This document shows, in pieces, positions 1 to 9,740 of a stretch of DNA of 64,000 nt. The notes beneath the pieces are model-generated. The model saw only the letters and a list, made by a program, of their open reading frames with translations. It was not told the DNA's origin and ran no database searches. The stretch's first letter is position 1. The number at the start of each line of letters is the position of its first letter. Source of the stretch: Cytophagales bacterium (lineage in GTDB: Bacteria > Bacteroidota > Bacteroidia > Cytophagales > Cyclobacteriaceae); assembly GCA_022360055.1 (NCBI GenBank), contig JAKSDO010000187.1, positions 62,001 to 126,000 on the forward strand. Reading direction: 5' to 3'. The position numbers were made by a program, and so were the translations under genes.

Positions 1-395
1 GCATAATTCAAATCCAGATCCAGAGGCTTTAGTTTTGGGAGATATACTTTCCAGGTGTATTCGTCAGGGGGGCGCAAACTAAGCATCCTGCTGGAAAATG
101 AAGCCCCGAATGCGGAGTTTTCGTCGTCGGTCAGATGTACCTCCACCTGTTTGGTCCTGTTTACAATCTGCTCTTTATACCGGGGTGTGCCGGCACCACT
201 TGCATCGCTCCAAATATCCATGAGATGTGATTCCAGACTGGGTTCAATAAAACACTGCCCATGGGTAGCGTTCAACGAAAACTTTACGCGATCAAATTCC
301 TGGTTGTCCGAAACAGCAAAGGATTTTTGCAACTGAGCATTAATTGCAACACTTATTGTAAAGGCCAGCGCGAATAACAAACCATTTCTCCACAT
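1..395 (-). CDS. Secreted protein of unknown function, 5' part only
   Basis: An open minus-strand frame runs from an ATG at 393-395 to the window edge without a stop, giving about 131 residues. The N-terminus (MWRNGLLFALAFTISVAINA) is a clear signal peptide with an AxA-like end, so the product is exported. The rest is polar and mixed, with alternating D-L-x-L residues near the edge that suggest beta structure. I do not recognise the family. The C-terminal part lies outside the window. It is followed upstream by dnaJ on the same strand but the gap of about 75 bases does not prove co-transcription. Confidence 0.6.
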   Translation of the reverse strand, partial: MWRNGLLFALAFTISVAINAQLQKSFAVSDNQEFDRVKFSLNATHGQCFIEPSLESHLMDIWSDASGAGTPRYKEQIVNRTKQVEVHLTDDENSAFGASFSSRMLSLRPPDEYTWKVYLPKLKPLDLDLNY

Positions 396-469
396 AACAC
401 CAACTACGGCATAATTGGATTAAAGGTTTCAATCACTATTAAAATTCATTGAAGCAGCTATAGCCGCAA

Positions 470-1585
470 TTAAAAGAATTCCTTCATCCTGTCAAAGAAG
501 GAGCGATCCTGCTTCCCTGGTTTAGGGGCAAAATTCGGCGAATTGCGCAATTTCTCCAGCAAAGCTTCTTCTTCTCTCGACACCTGTTTCGGGGTCCAGA
601 TGTTTACGTGGATAAGTTGATCGCCCGCCCCGTATCCGTTGATGTCCTGAATCCCTTTTCCTCTCAGTCTTAGAATTCTGCCGGACTGCGTTCCCGGTTC
701 AATTTTTATTTTCACCTTGCCATCAATGGTCGGCACCTCCACGGATGTTCCGAGAACTGCATCCACAAAATTGAGATGGAGATCGTAAACGACATTATTG
801 CCGTCTCTTTGTAGCAACTCATCGGGCTTCTCTTCTATTAATATTAACAGGTCGCCTGCAGGGCCTCCGCTCGGACCATGGTTCCCTTTCCCGGACATGG
901 AAAGCTGCATTCCATCACCGACACCTCCCGGTATTTTAATATCAATAATTTCCTCTTTCTGCAATAATCCGCTGCTGTCAACTCCGGGAGGTCGTTTATC
1001 AATTATTTTACCTGAGCCATTGCAGGTATGACACGTGGAGGCGGATACCATCTGGCCAAGCATCGTATTAACCACCTTTCTCATCTGACCGGTTCCGCCA
1101 CATGTAGGGCAGTTTTTATACGAAACACCCTCGGCGACGACCAGACGGTTTACCTTTATTTTCTTTTCGGTTCCATGAGCTATTTCGTCCAGGGTGAGCT
1201 TTACTTTGATCCTGAGATTAGATCCTCGCCTCCCGGAAGTTCGTCTTGTAGAACCACCGCCAAAGAAGCTTTCAAAGGGATTATGGCCACCAAAAATATC
1301 GCCAAATTGTGAGAAGATGTCATCCATCGACATTCCTCCGCCACCAAACCCTCCGGCGCCGCGCATACCTTCGTGTCCAAACCTGTCGTACTGCTGACGC
1401 TTCTGATCGTCATTTAATATTTCATAAGCTTCAGCGGCTTCTTTAAACCTCTCCTCAGCTTCTGGATTATCAGGATTTTTATCCGGATGATATTTTATAG
1501 CAATTTTACGATAAGCTTTTTTCAGCTCATCTTTGGTGGCAGATTTGCCGACTCCCAATACTTCGTAATAGTCCCTTTTTGCCAT
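470..1585 (-). CDS. dnaJ: Chaperone DnaJ (Hsp40), with a reduced zinc centre
   Basis: DnaJ delivers unfolded clients to DnaK and stimulates its ATPase. The 371-residue product has an N-terminal J domain with the HPD motif at residues 33-35, a glycine/phenylalanine-rich linker (about 70-112) and the two C-terminal substrate-binding barrels. Oddly, only two CxxCxGxG motifs are present, at residues 159-166 and 185-192. Classical type I DnaJ has four, which bind two zinc ions. The first and fourth are replaced by non-cysteine sequence, so only the inner zinc site can form. The gene follows grpE directly (2 bases between stop and start), so the two are surely co-transcribed. dnaK is not in the window. 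Confidence 0.96.
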   Translation of the reverse strand: MAKRDYYEVLGVGKSATKDELKKAYRKIAIKYHPDKNPDNPEAEERFKEAAEAYEILNDDQKRQQYDRFGHEGMRGAGGFGGGGMSMDDIFSQFGDIFGGHNPFESFFGGGSTRRTSGRRGSNLRIKVKLTLDEIAHGTEKKIKVNRLVVAEGVSYKNCPTCGGTGQMRKVVNTMLGQMVSASTCHTCNGSGKIIDKRPPGVDSSGLLQKEEIIDIKIPGGVGDGMQLSMSGKGNHGPSGGPAGDLLILIEEKPDELLQRDGNNVVYDLHLNFVDAVLGTSVEVPTIDGKVKIKIEPGTQSGRILRLRGKGIQDINGYGAGDQLIHVNIWTPKQVSREEEALLEKLRNSPNFAPKPGKQDRSFFDRMKEFF

Positions 1586-1587
1586 AT

Positions 1588-2214
1588 TTATGCCCCGATA
1601 ACAACCTTTGCAAACCGGATGACTTTTTCATCCAAATAATATCCCGTTTCCACCACGTCAATGATCTTTCCCTTCATTTTTTTCTTGTCAACCGGCATTT
1701 GACTTATGGCTTCATGGAATTCGGTATTAAACTCTGAGCCAACCTCATCCTCCATTGGTTTCAAACCCTTTTGCTTCAGGATATTACTGAATTTATTGTA
1801 TATCAGATCAAATCCTTCTTTTGAAGCCTTGTGGTCCTCGCTTTCTTCAAGCGCTTTTTGAGCCCGCTGAAAATCATCCATTACGGGCAATAAAGCTGTC
1901 ATTAAATCCTCATTTGCAGTCTTTATTAAATCAAGCCTTTCTTTGGCAGTCCTTCTTCTGAAATTTTCAAATTCCGAATATAATCTCAGGTATTTATCTT
2001 TAGCTTCCTGTACTTCCAGCTTAAACCTTTCCGACTCATCTTCCTCAGTCCGTTCGACTTCCTCACTTGCATTTGATGTTTCGCCCGCTTCCAAGCCACT
2101 CCCCGATTCGGAAACCTCCCCTGACGCATTGACCACTTCATCCTGCTTCAATGCCTCTGTTTCTTCGGTTACTTCAGAATTTTCCGCTTTCTCCTTATTT
2201 ATATCTTTTGCCAT
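1588..2214 (-). CDS. grpE: Nucleotide exchange factor GrpE
   Basis: GrpE releases ADP from DnaK and so resets the chaperone cycle. The 208-residue product starts with about 65 very acidic, low-complexity residues rich in Glu and Ser. A long coiled coil (about 65-130) follows, containing the family signature around [14 protein letters not shown]. The C-terminal beta domain carries FNTEFHEAI and ends with a conserved G-Y-x-L-x-x-x-V-I-R-x-A-x-V pattern. It sits immediately upstream of dnaJ, the usual Bacteroidota arrangement. Start ATG at 2214 is the only reasonable choice. Confidence 0.96.
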   Translation of the reverse strand: MAKDINKEKAENSEVTEETEALKQDEVVNASGEVSESGSGLEAGETSNASEEVERTEEDESERFKLEVQEAKDKYLRLYSEFENFRRRTAKERLDLIKTANEDLMTALLPVMDDFQRAQKALEESEDHKASKEGFDLIYNKFSNILKQKGLKPMEDEVGSEFNTEFHEAISQMPVDKKKMKGKIIDVVETGYYLDEKVIRFAKVVIGA

Positions 2215-2288
2215 ATTTTTACTTATTTTGAATCAACTCTATTAACAATCATTTTGCCAATCTGCCTTTATATGACATATTGACACAA

Positions 2289-3281
2289 TTATTCATTAAT
2301 TGCTCGCCATAATAGATCCTTCAGGCCATCGATGCCATCATTTATTACCGATGAAATAAAAACGGATTCAATTTTTTCAGGTAATTCCTTACTCAATTCT
2401 TCTTTCAGTTCCTCATCCAGCAGGTCTGATTTCGTAACGGCAAGAATGCGTTTTTTATCCAGCAATTCGGGATTGTATCTCGATAATTCGTTCATGAGAA
2501 TTGAAAACTCTTTTCTGATATCATTGCTGTCGGCGGGTATTAAAAAAAGCAAAATGGAATTCCGCTCTATATGCCTCAGAAACCGGTGACCAAGACCTTT
2601 CCCTTCGGATGCTCCTTCGATTAATCCGGGGATATCGGCCACTACAAACGACCTAAAGTCTCTGTATTTGACAACTCCCAGATTTGGCACTAATGTAGTG
2701 AACGGATAATCTGCTATTTCCGGTTTTGCTGCGGAAATTACGGACAACAATGTAGATTTTCCTGCATTGGGGAACCCAACCAGCCCAACATCCGCAAGCA
2801 CTTTCAATTCCAGAATTATCCACTCTTCGATTCCCGGTTCACCGGGTTGTGCATATCTCGGTGTTTGATTGGTAGCTGTTTTGAAATGATCATTGCCCAA
2901 TCCTCCTTTACCGCCGGGCGTAAGGATAATTTCCTGTCCATCTTCTGTGATTTCCAGGATCTGTGCCAGAGAATCGGCATTTTTGGCAATTGTTCCCAAA
3001 GGCACCTCCAAAACCACGTCTTCACCGTTTGCGCCCGTTCTCCTTCCACCTTCTCCCGGTTTACCATCGGAAGCGATCACGTGCTTTTTGTATTTCAAAT
3101 GAAGCAAGGTCCATAATTGCTTGTTTCCCCTTAAAATAATATGCCCTCCGCGGCCTCCGTCTCCGCCGTCCGGTCCTCCTTTAGGCACAAATTTCTCCCG
3201 GCGAAAATGAGCGGCTCCGCGACCACCCGATCCGGATCTGGAACAAAACTTAACGTAATCTATGAAATTAGGAGACGACAA
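2289..3281 (-). CDS. obgE: GTPase Obg/CgtA
   Basis: Essential ribosome-associated GTPase involved in late 50S assembly and stress control. The 330-residue protein has the glycine-rich Obg fold at residues 1-160 (many GG pairs), then the G domain with G1 GFPNAGKST (169-177), G3 ADIPGL (215-220) and G4 TKSD (283-286, Thr in place of the usual Asn). It ends soon after the G domain, so the variable C-terminal extension of some homologues is missing, as is common in this phylum. It is the last gene of hpt-adk-obgE, 6 bases after adk. Confidence 0.96.
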   Translation of the reverse strand: MSSPNFIDYVKFCSRSGSGGRGAAHFRREKFVPKGGPDGGDGGRGGHIILRGNKQLWTLLHLKYKKHVIASDGKPGEGGRRTGANGEDVVLEVPLGTIAKNADSLAQILEITEDGQEIILTPGGKGGLGNDHFKTATNQTPRYAQPGEPGIEEWIILELKVLADVGLVGFPNAGKSTLLSVISAAKPEIADYPFTTLVPNLGVVKYRDFRSFVVADIPGLIEGASEGKGLGHRFLRHIERNSILLFLIPADSNDIRKEFSILMNELSRYNPELLDKKRILAVTKSDLLDEELKEELSKELPEKIESVFISSVINDGIDGLKDLLWRAINE

Positions 3282-3287
3282 TTGGAA

Positions 3288-3869
3288 TTATTTTACAAGG
3301 TCTATGGCCATGCAAATATCGTTAAAAATTCCTTCTATTCGCCCGACTCCATTAATTCCTTTGTACTTGGATTGCTTTCGATAATAGTCGGCAACCGGGA
3401 TTGTTTCTTTTTTATAAACTTTGATCCTGTTATTGATTTTTTCATCGTTCTGATCGTCGACGCGGCCCGACGTTTTTCCTCTCAACAGAATTCTGGTTTT
3501 TAACTCTTCATCTTCAACCTCAAGGGCAAGCATTAGCTTTATCGGCATATTCCGCTTTCCCAGCATTTCATCCAAAGCTTCGGCCTGAGTAACTGTTCTG
3601 GGAAATCCGTCAAAAATAAACCCGTTGGCATCCTTGTGCAATCCGATCTTAACTTCAACCATTCGAATTACCAATTCATCGGGCACAAGATTTCCATCAT
3701 CGATATATTCCTGGGCCAGTTTTCCAAGTTCTGTTCCTTCACCGATATGCTTTCTGAACAGATCGCCGGTAGAAATATGAACCAAATCATACTTTTCAAT
3801 GATTTTTTCACTTTGTGTACCTTTTCCCGCCCCCGGAGGGCCGAATAATACTATATTTAACATTGCCAT
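3288..3869 (-). CDS. adk: Adenylate kinase
   Basis: Catalyses ATP + AMP to 2 ADP in the cytoplasm. The product (193 residues) has the P-loop GPPGAGKGT at residues 10-18, the AMP-site motifs FRKHIGEGTELG and DGFPRT, and a short LID region around TSGRVDDQ without zinc-binding cysteines, so it is the short-form enzyme. A second ATG two codons downstream is an equally possible start. It lies 5 bases after hpt and 6 before obgE, so all three are likely one transcript. Confidence 0.95.
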   Translation of the reverse strand: MAMLNIVLFGPPGAGKGTQSEKIIEKYDLVHISTGDLFRKHIGEGTELGKLAQEYIDDGNLVPDELVIRMVEVKIGLHKDANGFIFDGFPRTVTQAEALDEMLGKRNMPIKLMLALEVEDEELKTRILLRGKTSGRVDDQNDEKINNRIKVYKKETIPVADYYRKQSKYKGINGVGRIEGIFNDICMAIDLVK

Positions 3870-3874
3870 AAACT

Positions 3875-4408
3875 TTATGCAACAGAAATTACTTTATAAA
3901 TATCTTTTAGGTTTCTTCCTTGTCCTTCATAGTCCAGGCCATACCCGACAACAAATTTGTCGGGGATCTCAAAACCGACATACCGTAAATCTATGGGATA
4001 CCTATTTGCTTCTTTTTTATGAAGTAATGTTAAGATCTCGATAGACCGTGCTCCCAGCTCCTTAAATTCTTCGAGTATATGGTTAAGGGTCTTGCCCGTA
4101 TCCACGATATCCTCAACGATCACGATATTTCTATTGAAAATATCGTGTTCCAGCCCCAGTAATTCCCTTATCTTTCCGCCTGATTCCATCCTTTTGTAGG
4201 ATTTCAATTTGATAAAGGAGATCTCGGACGGAATATGAATTTCTCTTATTAAGTCGGCTGCAAAAATAAAAGCGCCGTTTAGAATGGATAAAAATATTGG
4301 ATTTTTACCGCGATAATCTTTGTTTATTTGAACGCCTAAATCCTTAATTCTTTGTTGAATGCTCGATGCAGGGATAAAAATTTCAAAATGCTGATCCAGA
4401 ATTTGCAT
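3875..4408 (-). CDS. hpt: Hypoxanthine phosphoribosyltransferase
   Basis: Purine salvage enzyme that joins PRPP to hypoxanthine or guanine. The 177-residue length is normal for the bacterial family. The PRPP-binding loop EDIVDTGKT is at residues 99-107 and is preceded by a hydrophobic strand, as expected. The N-terminal part has the family pattern L-N-G-A-F-x-F-x-A-D-L around residues 43-53. It is the first gene of the hpt-adk-obgE cluster; a CAAATATA (-7 box on the minus strand) lies about 40 bases upstream of the start. Confidence 0.94.
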   Translation of the reverse strand: MQILDQHFEIFIPASSIQQRIKDLGVQINKDYRGKNPIFLSILNGAFIFAADLIREIHIPSEISFIKLKSYKRMESGGKIRELLGLEHDIFNRNIVIVEDIVDTGKTLNHILEEFKELGARSIEILTLLHKKEANRYPIDLRYVGFEIPDKFVVGYGLDYEGQGRNLKDIYKVISVA

Positions 4409-4445
4409 GATAACAAATTATTAAAAAATAGGCCCGACGGGACTG

Positions 4446-4453
4446 CAAATATA
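4446..4453 (-). promoter_or_regulatory. Candidate -7 box for hpt-adk-obgE
   Basis: Read on the minus strand this is TATATTTG, an exact match to the Bacteroidota -7 consensus TAnnTTTG, 38 bases before the hpt start codon. No TTG is found at the ideal 17-23 base distance (nearest at 27), so the -33 element is weak. Confidence 0.4.
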
Positions 4454-4497
4454 CTGTTAAATTCCGTGCTTTAGAAATTCCAACTGAAATTAGCATT

Positions 4498-5412
4498 TTA
4501 AAGACTTTCCATCAACAATTCGTAAAGGTCCACCATAGCCTTCAGATCTTTCTTTGAAATTTTTTCACGGTTCGAATGCGCATTTTCAACGGGCGGGCCT
4601 ACGAAACACCAGTCGATCGGATATGGCGATTGTTGAATTTCCTTTGCATCGCTGGACCCGAAAGCCTCGACCTCGATCTGAAACGGAACTTCATTTTCGA
4701 TTGTAATATCCATAATCCGGTTTACAAATGATTTTCTCGGTATATTTCTATCCCTGTTAGAGATCACCACACCTCCTCCTAAGGCGATACCGTCTGAAGT
4801 CCACGTAACATCCGAGACTAACATCTTATTGATGCGATATCGCTCGTAAAGAAACTTTACCAGATAAGGTACCGATCCGCCGCCATGTTCTTCCCAGGAA
4901 GAAAACACGAGCACTCCGTTTCTTAATGTCTCAGCAACTTTTAAGAGATTATAAATTCCGACCCTGTTGTCCAGGTATGGTGAGACAATATGTGATTGAT
5001 GATCCCGAAAGTTTTCCTGATAAATAAGGCTGGTCCCTGAATGAATGCCCCTTCCGAACTTATAATGAAGTTGGTTCTCATCATTCAGGTTAAGCCTGCA
5101 TTCGATTTCGCCCAGCGGGTCGGCGCCCGTTAAGATTTCATCACCGTCTATTTCCGGCGACCCTATGGATATCAATTGGTCCCGGTACCGAACGGTAAAT
5201 CCGGTAGTATCCATATGGGCAAACGCCGCAACTCTGGGCCTGCCGAATACCACTAACAGGCAATCCTGAAATTCTTCTCCGCAATAGATTTCCGGCTCGA
5301 CAGCAAACCTTTCAAGATTCGATTCAAAATAATTCAATAAAAACTTTTTCATGTGAATTTCTTCGCCGGACGGGCTATGAACCGAGCAAAGCGATTTCAA
5401 TAAATCATTCAT
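4498..5412 (-). CDS. M42-type (glutamyl aminopeptidase-like) metallopeptidase
   Basis: Predicted dinuclear zinc aminopeptidase of the MH clan, 304 residues. Expected metal and catalytic residues are visible in order: H66 and D68 (AHMDT), D148 (PYLDNRVG), the glutamate pair E174-E175 (SSWEEHGGGS), D201 (VSDVTWTSDG) and H279 (ENAHS). The EEHGGGS loop differs from the common EEVGLRG of M42 proteins, so it may be a divergent subgroup or have a different substrate. No signal peptide, so it is cytoplasmic. It stands upstream of hpt with an 89-base gap holding a candidate hpt promoter, so it is probably its own unit. Confidence 0.8.
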   Translation of the reverse strand: MNDLLKSLCSVHSPSGEEIHMKKFLLNYFESNLERFAVEPEIYCGEEFQDCLLVVFGRPRVAAFAHMDTTGFTVRYRDQLISIGSPEIDGDEILTGADPLGEIECRLNLNDENQLHYKFGRGIHSGTSLIYQENFRDHQSHIVSPYLDNRVGIYNLLKVAETLRNGVLVFSSWEEHGGGSVPYLVKFLYERYRINKMLVSDVTWTSDGIALGGGVVISNRDRNIPRKSFVNRIMDITIENEVPFQIEVEAFGSSDAKEIQQSPYPIDWCFVGPPVENAHSNREKISKKDLKAMVDLYELLMESL

Positions 5413-5705
5413 ACAATTCCAGAGAGGTTGGTTTCATCCATATTGAAAATAAATTTATTAAATCCTCCATTTTTTATTACAATTGAAAAAACTATTTTGT
5501 GCCGTGAAATTATTGACGGAATTAAAATATATATTTAAAATGAAATTGGTGTCATATCAGATTTAAAAGGTGTATGTGATTCTATATTTACCCTCATTTA
5601 AATCCCTGAAAATGCACTGAAGTAGATCACATGATATTCTACCTTATTTTTTAATTCTTTTTAATCCCTAATGATTAATGGTAAAAACAACATAGACAAC
5701 TCTTT

Positions 5706-6653
5706 ATGGTGACTACAATTGCGCTTTTAATCATTGGATTAATCGTTCTCATCGTCGGGGGCGATTACCTGGTTAGAGGATCGTCGAGTATTGCTTTACG
5801 GCTTCATTTGTCCCCATTGGTTGTCGGTCTCACAATTGTAGCTTTCGGGACATCTGCCCCTGAGTTGGTGATATCCGTTCAATCTGCGCTGAAAGGCAGC
5901 CCGGATATCACTATGGGAAATGTTGTCGGATCAAATATTTGTAATCTGGCATTGGTGCTGGGGGTTACAGCGGTAATAAATCCGGTAAAGGTTCAAACAA
6001 ATAGCATCCGGGTAGACTGGCCCATGACGATGGGCTCTTCTCTTTTACTTTATATTTTAGTGCGGGAGGCATATCTAAATGCTTTGGAAGGGATTATTAT
6101 GCTGGTATTTTTGAGCTTCTACCTTTTTTTTACGATCAAGCAATCCAGGCGGGAAAACCTGGCCATAAAAGTCGAGGATAACGAAGAAATTCCGGATGCT
6201 CCTTCCAAACAAATCTGGAAGGATATTGTTTTTATTCTCATAGGATGTATCAGTCTGTACTATGGAAGCGAATGGTTTGTGGGCAGCTCCAAAGAACTGG
6301 CGCTGAGTCTGGGCGTTGAAGAGCGCGTGGTCGGTCTTACAATCGTTGCCCTCGGGACGAGTCTTCCCGAGTTGGTAACTGCTGCCGTAGCATCATTTAA
6401 AGGACAAACAGATCTTGCCCTGGGCAATCTCATGGGATCGAACATATTCAATATTCTTTCAATTCTGGGGATCACAAGTATCATCAAAAATATTCATGTC
6501 AACGAGATAATCCTACATAAAGATATTATATGGATGCTTCTGATTACCCTGATGATTCTGCCGCTCATGATCGTGCGAAGAGAAGTCGGAAGAATCGACG
6601 GTTTAATCCTTTTGATTGTATATTCGGTTTATATATACACAGTCGTTGTTTAG
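5706..6653 (+). CDS. Calcium/sodium antiporter (CaCA family, YrbG type)
   Basis: Inner-membrane exchanger of 315 residues with about ten membrane helices in two inverted halves. Each half carries the family alpha-repeat: GTSAPEL followed by GNVVGSNI in the first half, GTSLPEL followed by GNLMGSNI in the second. These hold the acidic residues that bind the ions. A soluble loop of about 30 residues around 150-170 joins the halves. The next gene starts 3 bases after its stop, so the two are co-transcribed. Confidence 0.92.
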   Translation: MVTTIALLIIGLIVLIVGGDYLVRGSSSIALRLHLSPLVVGLTIVAFGTSAPELVISVQSALKGSPDITMGNVVGSNICNLALVLGVTAVINPVKVQTNSIRVDWPMTMGSSLLLYILVREAYLNALEGIIMLVFLSFYLFFTIKQSRRENLAIKVEDNEEIPDAPSKQIWKDIVFILIGCISLYYGSEWFVGSSKELALSLGVEERVVGLTIVALGTSLPELVTAAVASFKGQTDLALGNLMGSNIFNILSILGITSIIKNIHVNEIILHKDIIWMLLITLMILPLMIVRREVGRIDGLILLIVYSVYIYTVVV

Positions 6654-6656
6654 CAG

Positions 6657-7103
6657 ATGTTTTCAAATTTGATGAAATATATTATAGTATATTTGATCAG
6701 CATGTTTAAGTTTATCGGGGGACCGGCTTTCGGCGCTGCCTACGATCTCAACATTTTGATTACCGCCGGAATGACGATACTGGGGATGATGACCACGGTG
6801 GTTATTCTCTCGTTCTTTGGCATAAAACTCCGGAAATGGATGCAGGGGAAATACAGGTTTAAAAGAAAGGTTTTCTCGAAGCGCAACCGGCAAATCGTAA
6901 AGATCTGGAGAGGTTACGGAGAGTTTGGGGTTTCTTTTTTTACACCGATCTTCTTCTCACCTATTATCGGAACCTTATTGCTGACCACATTGGGAGGAAG
7001 GCGAAAGCGAATTATTGCGTACATGCTGATAAGTGCAATTTTCTGGGCCCTGGCGATAGCATCGTTATCGGATTTTCTCATCGACGCTCTTTTCAGGCTA
7101 TAA
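6657..7103 (+). CDS. Small membrane protein of unknown function
   Basis: 148 residues with about four hydrophobic segments (roughly 8-25, 32-54, 93-110 and 118-140) and a basic loop between the second and third (KLRKWMQGKYRFKRKVFSKR). The pattern GYGEFGVSFFTPIFFSPIIG followed by a glycine, then GGRRKR, recalls small-multidrug-export or SNARE-associated membrane proteins, but the match is too loose to name it. It follows the antiporter by 3 bases, which suggests a shared transcript and possibly a shared membrane role. Confidence 0.7.
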   Translation: MFSNLMKYIIVYLISMFKFIGGPAFGAAYDLNILITAGMTILGMMTTVVILSFFGIKLRKWMQGKYRFKRKVFSKRNRQIVKIWRGYGEFGVSFFTPIFFSPIIGTLLLTTLGGRRKRIIAYMLISAIFWALAIASLSDFLIDALFRL

Positions 7104-7151
7104 TTCATTATTTTGTGGTTAATTGCGTTGTAGGTTTTTAATTATTATCGC

Positions 7152-7883
7152 ATGAAGATCCAGTTCGAAAATATTTTCAGGAATTTTCTAATTATAGACA
7201 TCGAGACTGCCTCGAATTTCGAAGATTACAGTGATATGGACGAAAGGATGAGAGCTCTTTGGGACAAAAAAGCTTCTTTCATCCAAAATCAGGATGACAA
7301 AAACCCGAACGAGCTTTATTTTGATAAAGGCGCTATTTTTGCAGAATTTGGCAAAGTAATATGTATTGCTGCAGGTGTATTCACAAAGGAATCTGACCAT
7401 TCCGTTGGATTAAGAATCAAATCTTTTGCAAACAATACGGAGAAGGAAACACTTGAGGCTTTCAAGGCTTTGGTGGAAGGTAAATTTGACGGCAAGCAAT
7501 TGCGTCTGGTAGCCCATAATGGAAAAGAATTTGATTTCCCATATCTGTGTAGAAGAATGCTGGTTAACGACATCGAAATTCCGGATTCTTTGGATATCCG
7601 GGAGAAAAAGCCCTGGGAGATCAACCATATCGATACTATGGAATTGTGGAAGTTTGGGGATCGAAAAAACTTTACTTCACTCGAATTACTCGCCGCCTTG
7701 TTCGGAATTGAATCCAGCAAAGACGACATAGACGGCAGTCGGGTGAATGAAGTGTATTACAAAGAAAACGATCTTGGAAGAATTTCGAAATACTGCCAAA
7801 GAGATGTCATGGTCACGGCTCAGGTATTTTTGAGGCTTCATGGATTTCAGAAGATAGAAGAGGATCGCATAAATTACCTGTAG
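7152..7883 (+). CDS. Predicted 3'-5' exonuclease, PolB-type DnaQ-like fold
   Basis: 243-residue stand-alone nuclease of the DEDDy type. Exo I is DIET with D16 and E18, Exo II is HNGKEFDF with D128, and Exo III is YCQRD with Y214 and D218. Together these give the four acidic metal ligands plus the tyrosine. A WEINHIDTMELW segment between Exo II and III is typical of the family once called exonucleases related to the PolB exonuclease domain. It would trim DNA 3' ends in repair. The next gene starts 6 bases after its stop. Confidence 0.85.
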   Translation: MKIQFENIFRNFLIIDIETASNFEDYSDMDERMRALWDKKASFIQNQDDKNPNELYFDKGAIFAEFGKVICIAAGVFTKESDHSVGLRIKSFANNTEKETLEAFKALVEGKFDGKQLRLVAHNGKEFDFPYLCRRMLVNDIEIPDSLDIREKKPWEINHIDTMELWKFGDRKNFTSLELLAALFGIESSKDDIDGSRVNEVYYKENDLGRISKYCQRDVMVTAQVFLRLHGFQKIEEDRINYL

Positions 7884-7889
7884 GCAATC

Positions 7890-9740
7890 TTGAGTACAAT
7901 AAAATTATCGGATCCGACAACTATTCTGCAGGTTGAAAATCTTAGTGTCAGCTTTGTGCATCACGGTGTTGAAACAAAAGCGGTAGACGATGTTAATTTT
8001 AATGTACATCAGGGGGAATCCATTGGTATTGTGGGTGAATCGGGATCGGGCAAGTCTGTGACCGCACTTTCCATTATGAACCTACTGCTATCACCGCCTG
8101 CGGTTATTAAATCCGGAAAGATCTATTTCAGATCAAATTTCTTTGGAGTGCATGACATACTCAAGCTCTCAAACCAAAGGCTTGCAGCCATCCGGGGAAA
8201 TGAAATCGCGATGATCTTCCAAGAACCCATGAGCTCGCTTAATCCGGTTTTCACTTGCGGCAACCAGGTAAAAGAAGCCCTCAGAATTCATACGCGCCTG
8301 GGAGAGGAATCGGCCAGAACAAAGACCCTCGGGCTATTTGAAGAGGTGCAACTTGATGATCCCGGAAAAATCTACCGCGCATATCCTCACGAACTGTCCG
8401 GAGGTCAAAAGCAGCGGGTCATGATCGCCATGGCCATGTCCTGTAATCCATCAATACTTATAGCGGATGAACCGACCACTGCCCTGGATGTGACTGTTCA
8501 GTCTAACATTTTGAAGTTGATGGAAAATTTGAGAGAAAACCATGATACCTCGTTGATCTTTATAAGCCATGATCTGGGTGTTATCGCTGAAATCGCCGAT
8601 CGAATAATCGTCATGTACAAAGGGAAGATCGTCGAAATGGGAAACGTGTTCCAAATATTCAACAATCCGCAACACCCCTATACAAAAGGTTTGCTCGCCT
8701 GCAGACCAAGACTGGACATAAAACTCAGGAAGCTGCCAACCGTAAATGATTTTATGGCCAATCTATCCAATGGCAATGGAGAAAAAATACAAAAATATAA
8801 TTCGATCGGTGAAGCTTTGCTCCTAAATGCCGAACTCAAGCGGGAAACCATTCAGAAAAGGCTCGATGTGATTCAGGGCGGACCAATTTTACGAGTGAAA
8901 AACCTCTGCAAGACATTCCCCATTAAAAAAGGACTGTTTGGCCACACAAAAGAAGCCGTAAAAGCGGTAGATGATGTGAGCTTTGAGATTTATCCCGGGG
9001 AGACAGTGGGATTGGTGGGGGAGTCCGGGTGTGGCAAAACCACCTTAGGTCGGACCCTCATCAGGCTCGTCGATCCGGATTCGGGAGAAATAATTTTCGA
9101 TGGAAACAGCATCCATGAAATGAAAAGTGAAGCTTTGAGGCAGTTGCGAAAAAAAATGCAGATAATTTTTCAGGATCCGTATTCTTCGTTAAATCCCAGA
9201 CAGACGATAGGTGAGGCAATTATTGAACCCTTGAAAATCCATAAAATCATAAATGACAAAAAAGCCAGAAAAGAACGCGCCTTTGAATTGTTGCAAACCG
9301 TCGGGTTAAGTCCATCTCACATCCACAGGTTTCCCCATGAGTTTTCCGGAGGTCAGCGGCAACGGGTTTGTATCGCAAGAGCACTTGCTACCAATCCCCA
9401 ATTTATCATTTGTGACGAATCGGTTTCCGCACTGGATGTTTCGGTTCAGGCACAGGTATTAAATTTGCTCAACGAGCTTAAACAAGAATTTAAGTTCACT
9501 TATTTATTTATTTCTCATGACCTGTCCGTAATTAAGTTTATGGCGGATCGCATTTTTGTAATGAACAAGGGAAAACTTATCGAAATTGGCTATCCGGATG
9601 CCCTTTTTGACAGGCCAAAAGAATCTTATACGGGTAATCTCATCGAAGCGATTCCCAGAGGCGATATCGAAGATATCAGAAAAGCGCAATTGAGAAGAAG
9701 GCTCGCCTATGCGAGAAAATCATTATTTCCAAACGAATGA
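7890..9740 (+). CDS. ABC transporter ATP-binding protein with two fused peptide-type ATPase domains
   Basis: 616 residues made of two complete nucleotide-binding domains like DppD and DppF (the YejF/GsiA architecture). Domain 1 has Walker A GESGSGKS, signature LSGGQKQRV and Walker B ILIADEPTTALD. Domain 2 has GESGCGKT, FSGGQRQRV and FIICDESVSALD, where Ser replaces the usual Pro after Glu. The C-terminal tails match oligopeptide transporters. No permease or binding protein lies nearby, so its partners are elsewhere. The start is TTG at 7890, placed 6 bases after the exonuclease stop. Its stop overlaps the next start as ATGA. Confidence 0.9.
   Translation: MSTIKLSDPTTILQVENLSVSFVHHGVETKAVDDVNFNVHQGESIGIVGESGSGKSVTALSIMNLLLSPPAVIKSGKIYFRSNFFGVHDILKLSNQRLAAIRGNEIAMIFQEPMSSLNPVFTCGNQVKEALRIHTRLGEESARTKTLGLFEEVQLDDPGKIYRAYPHELSGGQKQRVMIAMAMSCNPSILIADEPTTALDVTVQSNILKLMENLRENHDTSLIFISHDLGVIAEIADRIIVMYKGKIVEMGNVFQIFNNPQHPYTKGLLACRPRLDIKLRKLPTVNDFMANLSNGNGEKIQKYNSIGEALLLNAELKRETIQKRLDVIQGGPILRVKNLCKTFPIKKGLFGHTKEAVKAVDDVSFEIYPGETVGLVGESGCGKTTLGRTLIRLVDPDSGEIIFDGNSIHEMKSEALRQLRKKMQIIFQDPYSSLNPRQTIGEAIIEPLKIHKIINDKKARKERAFELLQTVGLSPSHIHRFPHEFSGGQRQRVCIARALATNPQFIICDESVSALDVSVQAQVLNLLNELKQEFKFTYLFISHDLSVIKFMADRIFVMNKGKLIEIGYPDALFDRPKESYTGNLIEAIPRGDIEDIRKAQLRRRLAYARKSLFPNE

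Noticed and set aside
3141-3503. A 120-codon plus-strand frame across obgE and adk
   Set aside because: It is antisense to two clearly conserved genes and has no family resemblance.
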